From: Paralithodes platypus
Lineage: Eukaryota > Arthropoda > Malacostraca > Decapoda > Lithodidae
DNA length: 64,000 bases
Direction of reading: 5' to 3'
NCBI GenBank assembly: GCA_032716605.1
Contig: CM064572.1
Location: 45,620,563-45,684,562, forward strand
Position numbers and translations under genes: made by a program. The notes below the pieces were generated by a model, which worked only from the letters and a program-made list of their open reading frames with translations, was not told where the DNA came from and made no database searches. Shown here one piece after another: positions 42,291 through 52,900 of this stretch (position 1 is the first letter of the stretch; each line of letters begins with the position of its first letter).

Positions 42291-42624
42291 TTAACGGGGG
42301 ATAGTGGCTTTTTCTGGTCCCCCTTCTCTCATGTTTAGCCCCATTCGTGTTCGGATTTTACAGTGTCTGGCCCATTAGTTTGGCGATTTTAAGACGTTTC
42401 GCTCCATTTGTTTTCATTATTAAAACCGTGTCATTTAGGTGTCGATTTTGTGTTCTGACGAGCGATAGCGAGCCTGCAATTTAAGAGCAACCGGCCGAGA
42501 TTTATCTTGAAGGAGGGTCGCGGGGATGTGTTTTCCTATGCTTGATGGAGGTCTAGGGAGGAAACTGAACAAAATATAAAAGAAAATAAATAAAAGAGCC
42601 AAAATAACTACGGCCATCCCCCCT
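42291..42624 (-). mobile_element. MITE-3 copy abutting MITE-1 at a shared TTAA
   Basis: It begins TTAACGGGGGATAGTGGC and ends CGGCCATCCCCCCTT, with family words in minus orientation (CTGACGAGCGATAGCGAGCC, GGTCTAGGGAGGAAACT). Its left TTAA is the right TTAA of the MITE-1 copy. Confidence 0.75.
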
Positions 42625-42840
42625 TCTGCACCATGACGCCTTTTCCCCTTCGATTCTTGCTAAAATGAGATGATTTTATGCAGTTCAAGAAGGACCCATG
42701 TTACTATATAAGAGGTTTTATAGAGATCGTATTTACCCATTTGAGTCGTAGCGATTGATTGCAAGCTAAAGAAAATCGTCTAATGGTAACCAGAATGTGA
42801 TGAAAATTACGTAATGGTGGTGAAGGGGATAATGGGAGGT
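42621..42840. mobile_element. MITE-1 copy, divergent, directly following MITE-3
   Basis: It begins CCCCTTCTGCACCATGACGCC and ends GGTGGTGAAGGGGATAA. Interior words are GAGATGATTTTATGCAG and AAGCTAAAGAAAATCGTC. The left TTAA is lost in the C-run joint with the preceding MITE-3. Confidence 0.6.
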
Positions 42841-42943
42841 TTGTAGTTTGTTCCCTAGAACTCCTTCAAACCATAAAACAAATACTTCCAAGAGATAAAT
42901 TTATGTTTTCATTTTTTTTATATACTGTAGGTGTAGGGAGCAA

Positions 42944-42948
<5 letters not shown>

Positions 42949-42993
<45 letters not shown>
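42949..42993. repeat. (TA)n microsatellite
   Basis: A pure TA run. 42841-42948 has a MITE-3-like phrase (GTTTGTTCCCTAGAACTCCTTC) only. Confidence 0.93.
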
Positions 42994-42995
<2 letters not shown>

Positions 42996-43017
42996 AGTAA
43001 GAGCAGTGGAAATGAAT

Positions 43018-43375
43018 TACTTAAGAAGTGCGTGCGGAGTTACATGGAGGGATAGACAGACTAATGAGGAAGGAAGAAGGAGGTGTGGTATGGAGGTAGA
43101 TGTGCTGGAAAGTGTGAAAAGGAACAACTTGAGATGGTTCGGCCATAATTATGGAACGTATGGAAAGCGAGAGAATGACTAAGAGGGTGTACGAGAGCGA
43201 CGTAGAGGGACAGAGAGGGAGATGTAGACCGAATGAGAGGTGGAAGGATGGAGTGAGGAAGTACATGAACGAAGGCGGTGCTGGTTGGGGGGAGGGGCGT
43301 CGACTGACTGCGGACAGAGGTGCATGGGGGCGGTTCGTTCGTGGCCACCCCTTCGGGGATCACGGCGTCAGGCAA
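43018..43375 (+). pseudogene. C-terminal fragment of a LINE reverse transcriptase
   Basis: The frame from 43151 reads MERMESERMTKRVYESDVEG, then GRCRPNERWKDGVRKYMNEG and DRGAWGRFVRGHPFGDHG. The pattern (an Arg-Met start, GRxRxRW, DRxxWR) is the conserved C terminus of many animal LINE RT proteins. It is preceded by related decayed sequence from 43018. The RT core is absent; a parallel fragment lies at 38365-38600. It ends at a short TA run. Confidence 0.6.
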
Positions 43376-43399
43376 TATATATATATATATATTTTATTT

Positions 43400-43580
43400 A
43401 AGGCAGGCGAGGTTGAAGGAAATACAGGTATCAGCATTAATTATTTTATTATTAAGGCTTTCAATAGAACGAACAGCAATTCTCAGGTGTTCTGGGAGAT
43501 TGTGCAAAAGGTGAGCAAAATTCATGGTGATCCGACGCGTTTCGATAGACAACTATCATCTTCAGGGAATGGAAGGTAAG
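43400..43580 (-). mobile_element. Penelope-like element, 3' tail fragment
   Basis: It aligns by word order with 28070-28275: AGTATTTGAAGG-like start, AATTCTCAGGTGTTCTGGGAG, CAAAATTCATGGTGATCCG and the tail motif GTTTCGATAGACAACTATC. A T-run follows at 43588-43610. No coding part. Confidence 0.5.
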
Positions 43581-43610
43581 TGAATAGTTTTTTTTTTTTT
43601 TTTTTTTTTT

Positions 43611-44300
43611 TCCATTGAGACCCAGCGTCGCACGTGATGCGTCGGCAGTTTGTTATCACCAACTCCCAGCGACGCAACACGTGCGTCCGGCATATTAAAA
43701 TCATTTACGTGGCTCGTAAGGTAGGAAATGGCGGTAGAATAGGAGGGGGAGGTACCGTAGTGTGTGTGAGAGCCGGGCCGGTAGGTGTGAGCGGGCCAAG
43801 ACAGCCGCGCGGCCGGTGGTGGTGGGCTTAGTGGGGATACTTTACACCCTCAGTTCACCGCCACTTTGAACCTTCATTACTCCGGTCGTATGGGAGCTAG
43901 AGGCTTGAGATTTATGTGAGACACTCCTTAGGATGTATGCCGTACAATGCCATACTCAGTTTTCACCCTAGTGCTCCCGGGCGGGTGGTCATGCGGGAGA
44001 GACGAACTTTCGACCCCCCCCCCCCGCCCCCCAAATGACCGAGGTGAGTTTTTGTTTTGTTTTTCTTCATTTCTCACCATTCTCTTCCATTTTGGTTCAA
44101 CAATTTTTTTTGTGGCTCCCCCCCCCAAAAAAAAAATTATCCGAGGTAATTTTTTTTTTTTTTTTTTTTTCATTTCTCATCCTTGTCTTCCATTTTAGCA
44201 AACAAAAAAAAGAAGTGAAAATGTCTTGGGACTGGGGTGAACAAAATATTATAACTAGCCGGGGCTCAACGGGTTAAGGTAGGGGGGTGAAGAGAGGCAC
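43611..44300. other. Unassigned, with a two-copy tandem repeat
   Basis: CCGAGGTGAGTTTTTG...TTCATTTCTCACCATTCTCTTCC (44038-44100) recurs as CCGAGGTAATTTTT...TTCATTTCTCATCCTTGTCTTCC (44141-44200). No gene. Confidence 0.45.
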
Positions 44301-44990
44301 CACAGAGTGGGTGGGGGGAAGAGAAAGTAGGAAAGATGAAATACAGTGGAAGAGAAAAGTTAGTGGGCCGTCCACCTTGCTGTTGTTTAAGGGATGTTTA
44401 TTTTTTTATGTTTATTTATTCATTTGTTTGTTTTTTGTCAAATCATTTTGGTTCATGTGTTCCTGGTGATGTTTGGTCAGGAACTTGTTGATGTTGATAG
44501 ATGATGATGGTGGTATTCGGGGATTCTGGCGGTGTTCAGGGGGGTCCATGATGTGTTTGAGGATCCCCCAGGTGTTCTGCCATGTCCCAGGTACTTGTTG
44601 TTGTTGTTCTGCCGTGTCCCAGGTTATGGTGTGTGGTGGTGACAGTTAGCGGTGTTTTGCTTGGCTGGTTGATGTTCTGGTGTTTTCTGGAGGCGGTGTT
44701 CTGCTCGACTGGCGATGGCGATGGACTGCCACTGAGGTGAAGAAAGAGGTACTCTGTTGAAGGTGAGGTCAGCTGATGGTGTTCCGGGGGCTCAGGCAAA
44801 AGGAGGGCACACGATATTCTGTGTGGGACCCCGGTGGAGATGCCCAAGTCCCCAATATCAGCATCACCCAGCCATCTTCAAAGCTCCTCCACCCGCCTCA
44901 GCCTCTCCATACTCCTATGGAAGAGACCCCACGATTTTCTGGAGGGTCTCAGCTGGTGTTGCAGGAGTGGTGGTAGTGGAGAGAGTGAGT
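44301..44990. other. Unassigned GT/GGT-rich stretch, possibly Penelope-like 5' or tail sequence
   Basis: Repeated words (GGTGTTCTGC, TTGTTGTTCTGCCGTGTCCCAGG) occur. Minus-strand frames are Pro/Thr/Ser-rich without motifs. It borders the Penelope-like fragment at 45000, to which it may belong. Confidence 0.35.
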
Positions 44991-44999
44991 GAATAGGAT

Positions 45000-45540
45000 A
45001 TAACATAACAGCTTATTTATACATGTTAGGAAGATCACAGTAAGGTTTATTGGGTGTTGGCTAGCATATGATTGGCTAGTTGGCGACCAATGAGGCGCGC
45101 GCTTTTCCTGCCTCCTGGTTGGCTGGGCGGGTTCGTAGATGCTAGATGTTGTCGTAGGGGGTCTGCTGGGCGAGGGGGAGACTGGGCCATTGTGAGGGGC
45201 GGCGGGCCAGTTGTATCTCGGGTTTCTGGTCCAGTTTGAAGCGTAGGGTTGAGGGGCGGCGCGCGTTGGTTAAATGAAGTAGTGGGGGGGACGGTAAGGG
45301 GGGGAAGGGGAGGGGAGGAGAGAGGGGGTAAGGGCAGAGTCGGGGTGGACGTTTTTGGTAATGATTTCTTTCATGATGGATTCGTCGGTATTGTGATCAG
45401 ATGACATGTAGTTGCGGTAGAAGATAGTGATGTCGTTGGTTGGGTTGGTAGTAGGGGGGGCTTGGTTGTACCATTTTTCAAGGTGTTTTCTTATGGTGTT
45501 GGTCACATCTGTATTAACCCGTAAAGACCTTGATATCAAC
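45000..45540 (-). mobile_element. Penelope-like fragment lacking the GIY-YIG core
   Basis: On the minus strand, RSLRVNTDVTNTIRKHLEKW and NYMSSDHNTDESIMKEII correspond to the segment between RT and endonuclease in Penelope-like elements. The frame then runs into a Pro-rich tail and GC-rich sequence like that at 28310-28560. The YIG-containing part is missing, so an internal deletion is inferred. At about 45530 it meets an oppositely oriented fragment. Confidence 0.6.
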
Positions 45541-45910
45541 ACCTCCATATTAGAAAAATAATCTGACACTAGACGCCTCCCCATCCTCGAAGCTATCTGT
45601 ATACAAGCACTCAACCCCCCACTTAACAACCAGACATTAGACCTCCAAATTCTTTCCACAGCAAGGAGATCTTACCCCTACAGACACCATGACGGAAATG
45701 ACCCAGCCAATGCTACCACCAACAGCCAACACCCACTTTCTAATGCCCCCGAGCCCCAACAACCATCAACAGACGCAGTGCGCGGCTAGCTGTGGCCAGC
45801 CAATCACGGATGCAGATCGCCAACTAGCACCCGCCCACATGTGCAAATCTAGCGACGCGTGATCCCAGGACCCCCCTATAAATACAGATCTATTTTTCTA
45901 TTCATACCGA
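45518..45910 (+). mobile_element. Penelope-like C-terminal fragment, plus orientation
   Basis: The plus frame reads SDTRRLPILEAICIQALNPPLNN, matching the GIY-YIG domain end seen at 28640-28690 (-), followed by a Pro-rich tail and a GC-rich stretch with CCTATAAATACAG (45867-45879). A stop lies just upstream of SDTRR. It forms an inverted joint with 45000-45540. Confidence 0.6.
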
Positions 45911-46429
45911 TTCCATCATCAAGCTAAAACTTCCACTGCCATCACATCAAAATCACTCCAAACCATCTTTAGATTCCGAAATGCATCAATTAAAACCAAG
46001 CTTCACTTATATAAAGCACTAATAAGACCTCTTTTGTGCTACGTTCCACTCAGTATCTCTCTTTCGGACCCTACTAACCAACTAAAATACCAAAAAGTTC
46101 AAAATACAGCACTGAGATGGATTTTCGGGACTCAGTGGTTTGAATTCCAGACGGCACAACATCTTCACGATCTAACCCGCATCCCCCCTCTTAATACATA
46201 TTGGAATCATTTAGCAGAAAAACAACTTATTAAACTTGAGACCTTTCACGATAACTTCACCCAAATTTTCAATAGAATTTTACCCCCCCACCCCCGCCCC
46301 TTGTCAAATCTCCTTCACCCTGACAACAGAGAGGCACCCATTCCTAGATTCACTTACAATAATTACATTTATAACTTCACAGACCAACCCCAAAAAATTG
46401 CCTTAACACCAACCCTTAGCCAACTATAA
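45911..46429 (+). pseudogene. C-terminal part of a Jockey-type LINE reverse transcriptase
   Basis: The frame is open from about 45911 to the stop at 46429. It contains FRFRNASIKTKLHLYKALIR, then PLLCYVPLSISLSDPTNQL, KVQNTALRWIFGTQWFEFQ and IPPLNTYWNHLAEKQLIK. This is the region after the RT palm in Jockey-type proteins (YKALIRPLLCYAxP ... LQxVQNKALR). Motifs A-C are absent, so it is a 5'-truncated copy. It is a different family from LINE-A. 46430-46747 is C-rich 3' UTR-like sequence. Confidence 0.75.
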
Positions 46430-46747
46430 CTAAATTACAAGACAACTACCATTCAACGTCAACTTCAAAATAAATAACAGTACAGCCACCTTACAATTTC
46501 TGCCATTGACAGCTCTCTCCTCACATTACCCCCTTTTTTTTTACTCTTTGCCACCCAAAATTCCCCCCTCCCCCCCCCCCCCCCTCTTCTATACCATTTT
46601 CATATTATTACCACCCTAAATTATTAAAACAAAATTCTCCAGTAGACTTCCTCCTGCCCATAAGCAAGCACTTTTGATTGTATACCATCCAAAATTATTT
46701 TGCTCTCACCATCCCCAGCCCCCTTCTTGGCAAGCCATACTAAATCT
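46430..46747. other. 3' flank of the Jockey-type fragment, C-rich
   Basis: Non-coding, with a C-run at 46565-46584. It ends with the target ATCT of the LTR element. Confidence 0.5.
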
Positions 46748-47486
46748 TGTGATGCCTCCCGGCGTTAGCAGAATGGTTGCGTGGGGCATTGCAGCTCGCT
46801 AGCGCTCGCCAGGCTGGGGGGATAGGCTACAGTTGTCCTAGAATGATCTGCTTTATTTCATTAGTGTCGTGTTGCCACAGACAGTCTAGAAGTGGTCTTT
46901 GTTTTGGTCTGTGGCCGCGCCTTATATTTTATATTCGCTATAATATAAATGTTGCTTGTGTGGGAGGCGAGCGAGAGAGTGTGAAGGAGTACACCCAGCA
47001 GCGTGGTGAGCTATGACACGGCTCGCTTGGGCGCTGACGGCGTTGGCGGCCGGGTGGTCAACTAGTCCCTTCCCGTCGCTGCCTCGTGTTCTTTACCAGC
47101 TCAGAGCTTGCCTGACACGCGTATCACCTACATCCTTTGCAATTCTGTCCCTCATTCTCGCTACTTTGCACACTATCTCTCTCTCTCGACTTCTCCTTTC
47201 TCATTCTCTAATCTTTATTAAACTCAACATCCCTTCTGGTTTCAGCATAGACGTTCACCGTCGACCAGTCGTATTGTACGCGAAGCTTAGTGTGAGCCTA
47301 GTGTGTGTGCACCAGTTACCAAGTCATAGGATACCTCGTTGTCCAGGCACGACTCAGGGCGGTAATGGTGTTTTGTTTTCCAGTGTTTAAGGCAGGGGTT
47401 GGATCTAGTGTTACCGTTGTTGCTTTTTGCCATTATCTAGTCCAATGTTGAAGAGCCCTGTGTCTTTGAAAACCTGGATCGTAACA
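46748..47486 (+). repeat. 5' LTR (internally deleted)
   Basis: 739 bp against 1,704 bp for the 3' LTR. The first 540 bases and last 190 bases match the 3' LTR. The 3' LTR segment from about 55656 to 56630 is missing at the joint near 47290. A promoter-like AT patch (TTATATTTTATATTCGC) is retained. Confidence 0.93.
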
Positions 47487-47488
47487 AA

Positions 47489-47505
47489 TGGCGACCTAGC
47501 TCAGG
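47489..47505 (+). promoter_or_regulatory. Primer binding site
   Basis: TGGCGACCTAGCTCAGG lies two bases after the LTR end. TGGCGACC is complementary to a tRNA 3' end GGTCG-CCA, as in Gypsy elements that may use tRNA-Arg. The primer identity is inferred. Confidence 0.6.
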
Positions 47506-47708
47506 ATCTTGTGAACTAAGAGATAATTGCAGGATTGTTGTGGTCATTTGTTTTATTGAGGAATATAGTGGGCACATTAGAATTTTTTTGGCAAAGTAGT
47601 ATAGCACTTGAGAGTCTCCAGACATTTTTGGCAAGTGAATAGTGCTACATAGGAGCTTGGGTTGCTTCTTCTTTTTTTTTATAAACGTGAGAATTTTTGG
47701 TGGACACA

Positions 47709-49320
47709 ATGGGAGACGAATCAGATCATACTGAGGGTTCAGGGAATGATGCAGGCTCTGATGGGCAGATGCCAGGGGGGTTAGTAACTAGTGAGGAGGC
47801 CGCAAAGAAGTTTTTGGAGGTGCCTATAACAGCTGATCGACTAGAGGGAATTAGCAAGTATGGTGTACAGTGTTTGGCTCCCCTCATGGGGCTTAAGGTG
47901 GCTCATGGCATCAAGAAGAACGATTTGAGGGCTTGTGTACTGGGGGCGGCTAGTGAGGTCCAGGGTGGAGAGGGTGCTCGGGGATTTCTGCTCGAGCCCC
48001 CCCTCCACTCTACTCCCATCGGGACTTCTAGGATGCCGGAGTTTAGTACGTTCTCGCAGGCCGATAGCCGCTGGCAGCATGGTTTAGGATCGCTGGGTGG
48101 GCCTCCAATAGTTGCACCACCTCCTCGAGGTTTCACTACAGAAATGCTCTTCCAGCTTGAGATGGCTAAGATGCAGGCTGAGCGTGAGGAACGTCTCGAA
48201 CTCGCTAAGATAGAGGCTAAGCGACAGGCTGATCTCGAACTCGCTAAGGTTAAACAAGAGACTGATCTCGAACTCGCGAGAATAAAAGCCCAGTCGGAGG
48301 CTGAGTCTACCAGGTACCGTGCAGATATCGATCTTGAGAAGACTCGGGTGGAAACGACAGGGCAACGTCTCGGTGGTGGGAATCGTGGGCATGATCAGTC
48401 TTTGTCGCACCTGTTGAAGCTAGTCCCTGTATTTGATGAGTCGGGTGCCACCGAATTTTTCATGAGATTCGAGAAGAAGTGCCAGGAACACCAGTGGCCT
48501 GGGGAGAAGTGGGCAGCCCTTGTTTCCTCTAGACTTGTGGGCAAGGGACTCGAGGCTTATGATGCATTGCCTATAGAGTCATGTATTATCTATGAGGAAC
48601 TCAAGGAGGCTGTCCTGAGAGCATACGAACTACAACCAGAGACGTACAGGTTGAAGTTCCGGGGTGTTACCAAGAGTCGGGAGAGCACCTTTTTGGAACA
48701 TGCCCGGGAGCTGTCCAATGCTTTTGGGGAATTGGCTGAGGTCGGAGAAAGCTACTACGTTTGTCGACATTAAACAGTTGGTGCTTTTAGAGCAGTTTTT
48801 CAAATGCACGGGCGGCGACCTGACGTTAAACCTGAAAGAAAAGCAACCAAAAACTCTACAGGAGGCAGCTGAGATGGCTGACCTCCGGCTATCACTAATT
48901 CGTGGGTGCGGGTCTGCCCAGCGTAGTGAGGCAGGTAACAAGGGGTGTGACGCCCCACCCCCCCGAGTTAGTGATATACCTTATGCAAACAAGTACAAGA
49001 GCCATGATACCAAGACTGACCACAAGACTAGCACCATCCCGTTTAAGAAGGGGCCGGGCCCTTCCCAGTAGCAAGGGAAGCCCAAAGGGGAGTTGGAGTG
49101 TTATCATTGTCATAAAAAGGGGTACTTTGCAAGAGTCTGTCCTAGCAAACCACCTACAGCAGCTGTGTCTTTGGCCTGCAACATTGGTGTGTCTCCGAAG
49201 TCTTCTGAGTTTGCCCGGGGCAGTTCGTCAGAGGCTGAGGCACAGCCAATGCAGAAGCACCTGGGAGGCTCGAACCCTGCTCAGGATGTTTTTTGCGACC
49301 ATAGAGGCGGGGTTGCGTGA
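47709..49320 (+). pseudogene. gag of the Gmr1-like element, frameshifted
   Basis: The first ATG is at 47709. Residues about 155-215 form a charged helical stretch with repeated LELAKIEAKRQAD / LELAKVKQETD / LELARIKAQSEAE units, likely coiled coil. A capsid-like region follows (LLKLVPVFDESGATEFFMRF, PGEKWAALVSSRLVGKGLEA), of the type to which vertebrate SCAN domains are related. A frameshift near 48745-48765 ends this frame at 48773; the sequence continues one frame over (DIKQLVLLEQFFKCTGG) to a TAG at 49069-49071. The knuckle after the stop is CYHCHKKGYFARVC, where the expected His of CCHC is Tyr. Not functional. Confidence 0.85.
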
Positions 49321-49700
49321 TGTGGGCGGGCGCAAGTATGGAGTAGAGGTCTTGCGTGATACAGGTGCTTCCCAGACTCTGATGAAAAACTTGACTGGCT
49401 ACCCTATAAACGCGGCTCGGGTGGTAGTGGTGCAGGGTATTAATGCAACTCGGTCATACCCGCTGGTGCGGTTGGAGTTGGAGGTGGATGGTGTGGCACG
49501 TGAATTGGATGTCGGGATTGTGGAGAAACTGCCAGTGGAGGGCGTCGACCTTCTTCTCGGCAACGACTTTGCAATGCCCGCTTCTGAGGTTCTACCCTTA
49601 GTCGTTGCCGAGAGGCCGGCCGACGTGAGTAGGGAAGAGCAAGAGTGGGTCGAGCGGTGCCAGACACAACCCATGGCATGTGTTGTCACCCGAGCTCGGG
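49250..49700 (+). pseudogene. Protease domain of the Gmr1-like pol
   Basis: Within the frame 48902-50830 (real coding from about 49250), the aspartic protease motif VLRDTGASQTL has its DTG at 49358-49366, followed by the flap region and VDLLLGNDFAMP (the LLGxD motif near the C terminus of retropepsins). The frame differs from the end of gag by one register, so gag-pol was expressed by frameshifting or the joint is damaged. Confidence 0.85.
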
Positions 49701-49979
49701 CAGCTAAAGTGTCGCAGCCTAGTCCTCCGTCTTCAGACCAGCGGAGGAACGATCAACAGGAGGAGGCTAAAGCTGGAGTTGGTTTTAAGAGTTTTGACTC
49801 GGCGGCTCTCCTGGGTGATTCAGTATTAGCACCATTACTTAATTCTGGAGTAGCTCCTGGGCCTGTCATCGAGAGTGACGAGGCTGGGCATGACGAGACT
49901 CCACGACAGCAACGTTATGTACATCGAGAGAGACAGAGGGAGCAGCCCAGTATCGGGGAAGGTCATGCATTGCTCCGGG

Positions 49980-52900
49980 AACAGTTAGATCGCTTGGCAC
50001 CCTCAGATATACGTCGGTTACAACTAGAGGACCATGAGCTCCAAACGGGTACTAATGGAGCTGTAGAGCTCGACGAGGATGGCGATGCACAGCCAGGTGA
50101 TTTTTTTTATTTAGAAGGCATCCTCTATAGGCGTTTTCAAGACCCTAAACGTAGTTGGCAAGAGGGGTCCGGAGTAGTGGACCAGTTGGTGGTGCCACGG
50201 GAGTGCAGGGGTAGCCTACTGAGGTTGGCGCATGACGTACCACTGGCAGGACATCTAGGGGTGAGAAAAACGGTGGCGGCTTTAGAAAAATTGTTTTGGT
50301 GGCCGGGGTTGAAGAGGCAGGTAGTAACCTGGATAGCAATGTGTCATACGTGCCAGAGGGTTGGAAAACCTAACCAAACAATTCCGAGAGCCTCGTTGCA
50401 CCCCATTCCTGTCAGTGGACCGCCCTTCAGTAAGGTCATCATTGATATGGTCGTACCCCAATCCCCTACTAGTGCCAGTAATAAATTTCTATTAACTATC
50501 ATGGATGTGGCCACTCGTTATCCTGATGCATATCCAATGAGAAATGGCACGGCGAAAACTGTTGTCCGGAACCTGCTCTTGTATTGCTCGCGGTATGGTT
50601 ACCCGCAAGAGGTGCAATCGGACCAAGATTCTAATTTTACATCTAATCTGTTCAAACAAACTATGATTCAGCATGGCATCAACACTGTCGTCTCTTCTGC
50701 GTATCACCCGGAGAGTCAAGGGGTGTTGGAGAGGTGGCACGCCACGCTGAAAAGCATGCTTCGATGTTACTGCTGTGACGTTGACCACTCCGTTAGAACC
50801 GCATTGGCTTGTCCTACAGTGACTCACTAGGATCGCCAGGGCAGTGGATGGGGCTACAGTTTATGTATTAGAGTGTGCTTTATTTCATATGAAAGCTCGT
50901 GTCATGGGCAGTCCAGAAAGGCTCTTTGTTTTCGCCCATGTCAAGGCTTTATATATTTAATTGTAAAGTATATATTTTATCATTAACTAGTAATGATAGG
51001 ATCTGGGAGAGAGAGAGAGGGAGTAGAACAGAGTGAGAGGGGGCGCGCAGTGTTTTTTGTCCCGCTCGATGACGTCACGGCTGGCTGCCTCGCGGGGGTT
51101 GGTGGAGAGAGGCCCTTACCATGCTGTAAGCTTTGCTAGTGGTTAGATGACTTGTAACCGCTGTTTTCCCACGCGGCTCGAGCTAGTGCGAGTATATATA
51201 CAGTTCCTCGCCACTCTCTCCCTCAGATCTGGTTTCTAGAACACACCCTTTCCCTTGCTATCTGTCCCCGCTCCGTACCTGAGAATCTTTTCCTCTGCCT
51301 ATCTCTCTCATTTTCCATATCCTTCACCACCTTTTATTAATATTATACCCCCTCTGGTTAACTCTGCAAAATCAGCTTCATGCTGGCCAGTTGTATTGTG
51401 TGTTAAGGTCTGATATAGCCTATGTATGTTAGTTGTTAAGATAAGTGGATCACGAAGCATTGGTTGGCATTTATATTGTTTAGTACTGCTTCCTTTAGTT
51501 ATTAGTGTTCTGCTGGATTAGATAATGCTAGACTAGGAGTCTGATATTATAGGTATTGTTTCCTATGAGTGCTGGCTTCAGTTAAAAGCGGCACGACATA
51601 CCTGAGAACTGGAGTTGATTGAGTAAATTCTAGTCTGTGTGCCATTGAGAGTAGAGCATGCACGAATGAGGGTTTTTTGCCTATACCATTCTGCACTGTT
51701 CTAGTCTCGATTGTTTGTCTTTGAGCTACGCCAGGAGAACGCTTAATACTTCGGTATTAAGGTTTCTCAAGAGAGCTACCCTTCATTATAACGTAATATT
51801 TGACGCACAGACTTGAGATTTGCACTAGGCTATGCAGCATGCCATGCGCACCAGTATCTCGTATCATTGACTCTAGCTAGACTTTATCAGTCACAGTAGA
51901 CATTAAGTATATTAACCTAATTACTCTTTTTATGCATACCCATTTATGATTACACAAGCATTTCGCAGCCTAGTTTGATGTATTGAGACACAAACGACTT
52001 AGGCTCTTTTTGTTGATAGGAATACTGCATTGTCGTGGCGATTATTATTAGTGTTGTAGTGTTTAGGATATTCTTGGCTCCGACGGCATTATATATTCTG
52101 CCTTTTTGTGTGCATAGCCTGCACGAGCATTGTTCCGCTGCCTGCCTTTTTGGGTTCCATTTCCGATACGAGCATCTTTATAGCATCTAACATTTAAAGA
52201 AGATTCCTTGTTAGTGTTGAAGGACTTTAGTGCACTTTCTTTCATGCAGGAGTGCCTGACATTTATTGATTAAAGTAACGTAAGCTGTAACTTCTCTTAC
52301 CACCTTACTTTGCATACCATAACCAAGCACCTTCGGTTATAGGTAGTAATAGGCTGTTTTCACATAACATTAAGCCTAGAGTAGACGCACATTTATTGAG
52401 AGTTTGATAGCCTATTATTGCATATAGAACTCTGTAGAGTATTTGTGTTCTTTGTTCACTGGGAATATACTTCAGAGGTTGGAGCTAGCGCTTTCCGTTG
52501 TAACATTTATGCCATTACTAGTCCAATGAATAAGAGCCCTGATATATTTGAACCCCAGTCGTAACACTGCGCAGAGAACGGAAAGGATTGGGACCTTGGT
52601 CTGCCGTATGTTTTGTTCGCGGCAAGAGAAGTACATGGAGAGAGTCTCGGTTTCAGTCCGAATGAGCTTGTTTTCGGGCATCAGGTGAGGGGCCCTCTCC
52701 ACATGGTGAAGGAGATTTGGGAGGGTACCGCTAAGCCATGTTCTATGTTGAGATACGTCCTCGAGAGCAGGGAGAGAATGCTTAGAAGTCTGGAGCTGGC
52801 CGGGCGTAATTTGGTGAGTTCGCAGGCCCGTATGAAGGACAGGTACGATACTAAGGCGAAACTCCGGGAGTTTCAGGTAGCTCAAGAGGTGTTGGTCCTG

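Larger units (their letters stand above)
41263..42294. mobile_element. MITE-1 copy split by MITE-4
   Basis: The left half begins TTAACCCCTTCTGTACCGGCG (41263) and the right half ends GCCGGAATAGAAGGGCTTAA (42291-42294). The break falls at a TTAA inside MITE-1, in the phrase that reads CTTAACCCTTTTGACTACCAC in the uninterrupted copy at 61271-61480. Confidence 0.75.

Noticed and set aside
43928..44277. Phe/Lys-rich ORFs near 44100
   Set aside because: They come from poly-T and poly-C runs.
48902..49240. N-terminal 110 codons of the 48902-50830 frame as part of pol
   Set aside because: Gag is encoded in a different frame here (zinc knuckle at 49096-49140), so the early part of this frame is out-of-register reading.
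52472..52885. 137-codon minus-strand ORF
   Set aside because: It overlaps the solo LTR end and the integrase C terminus antisense; no motif.
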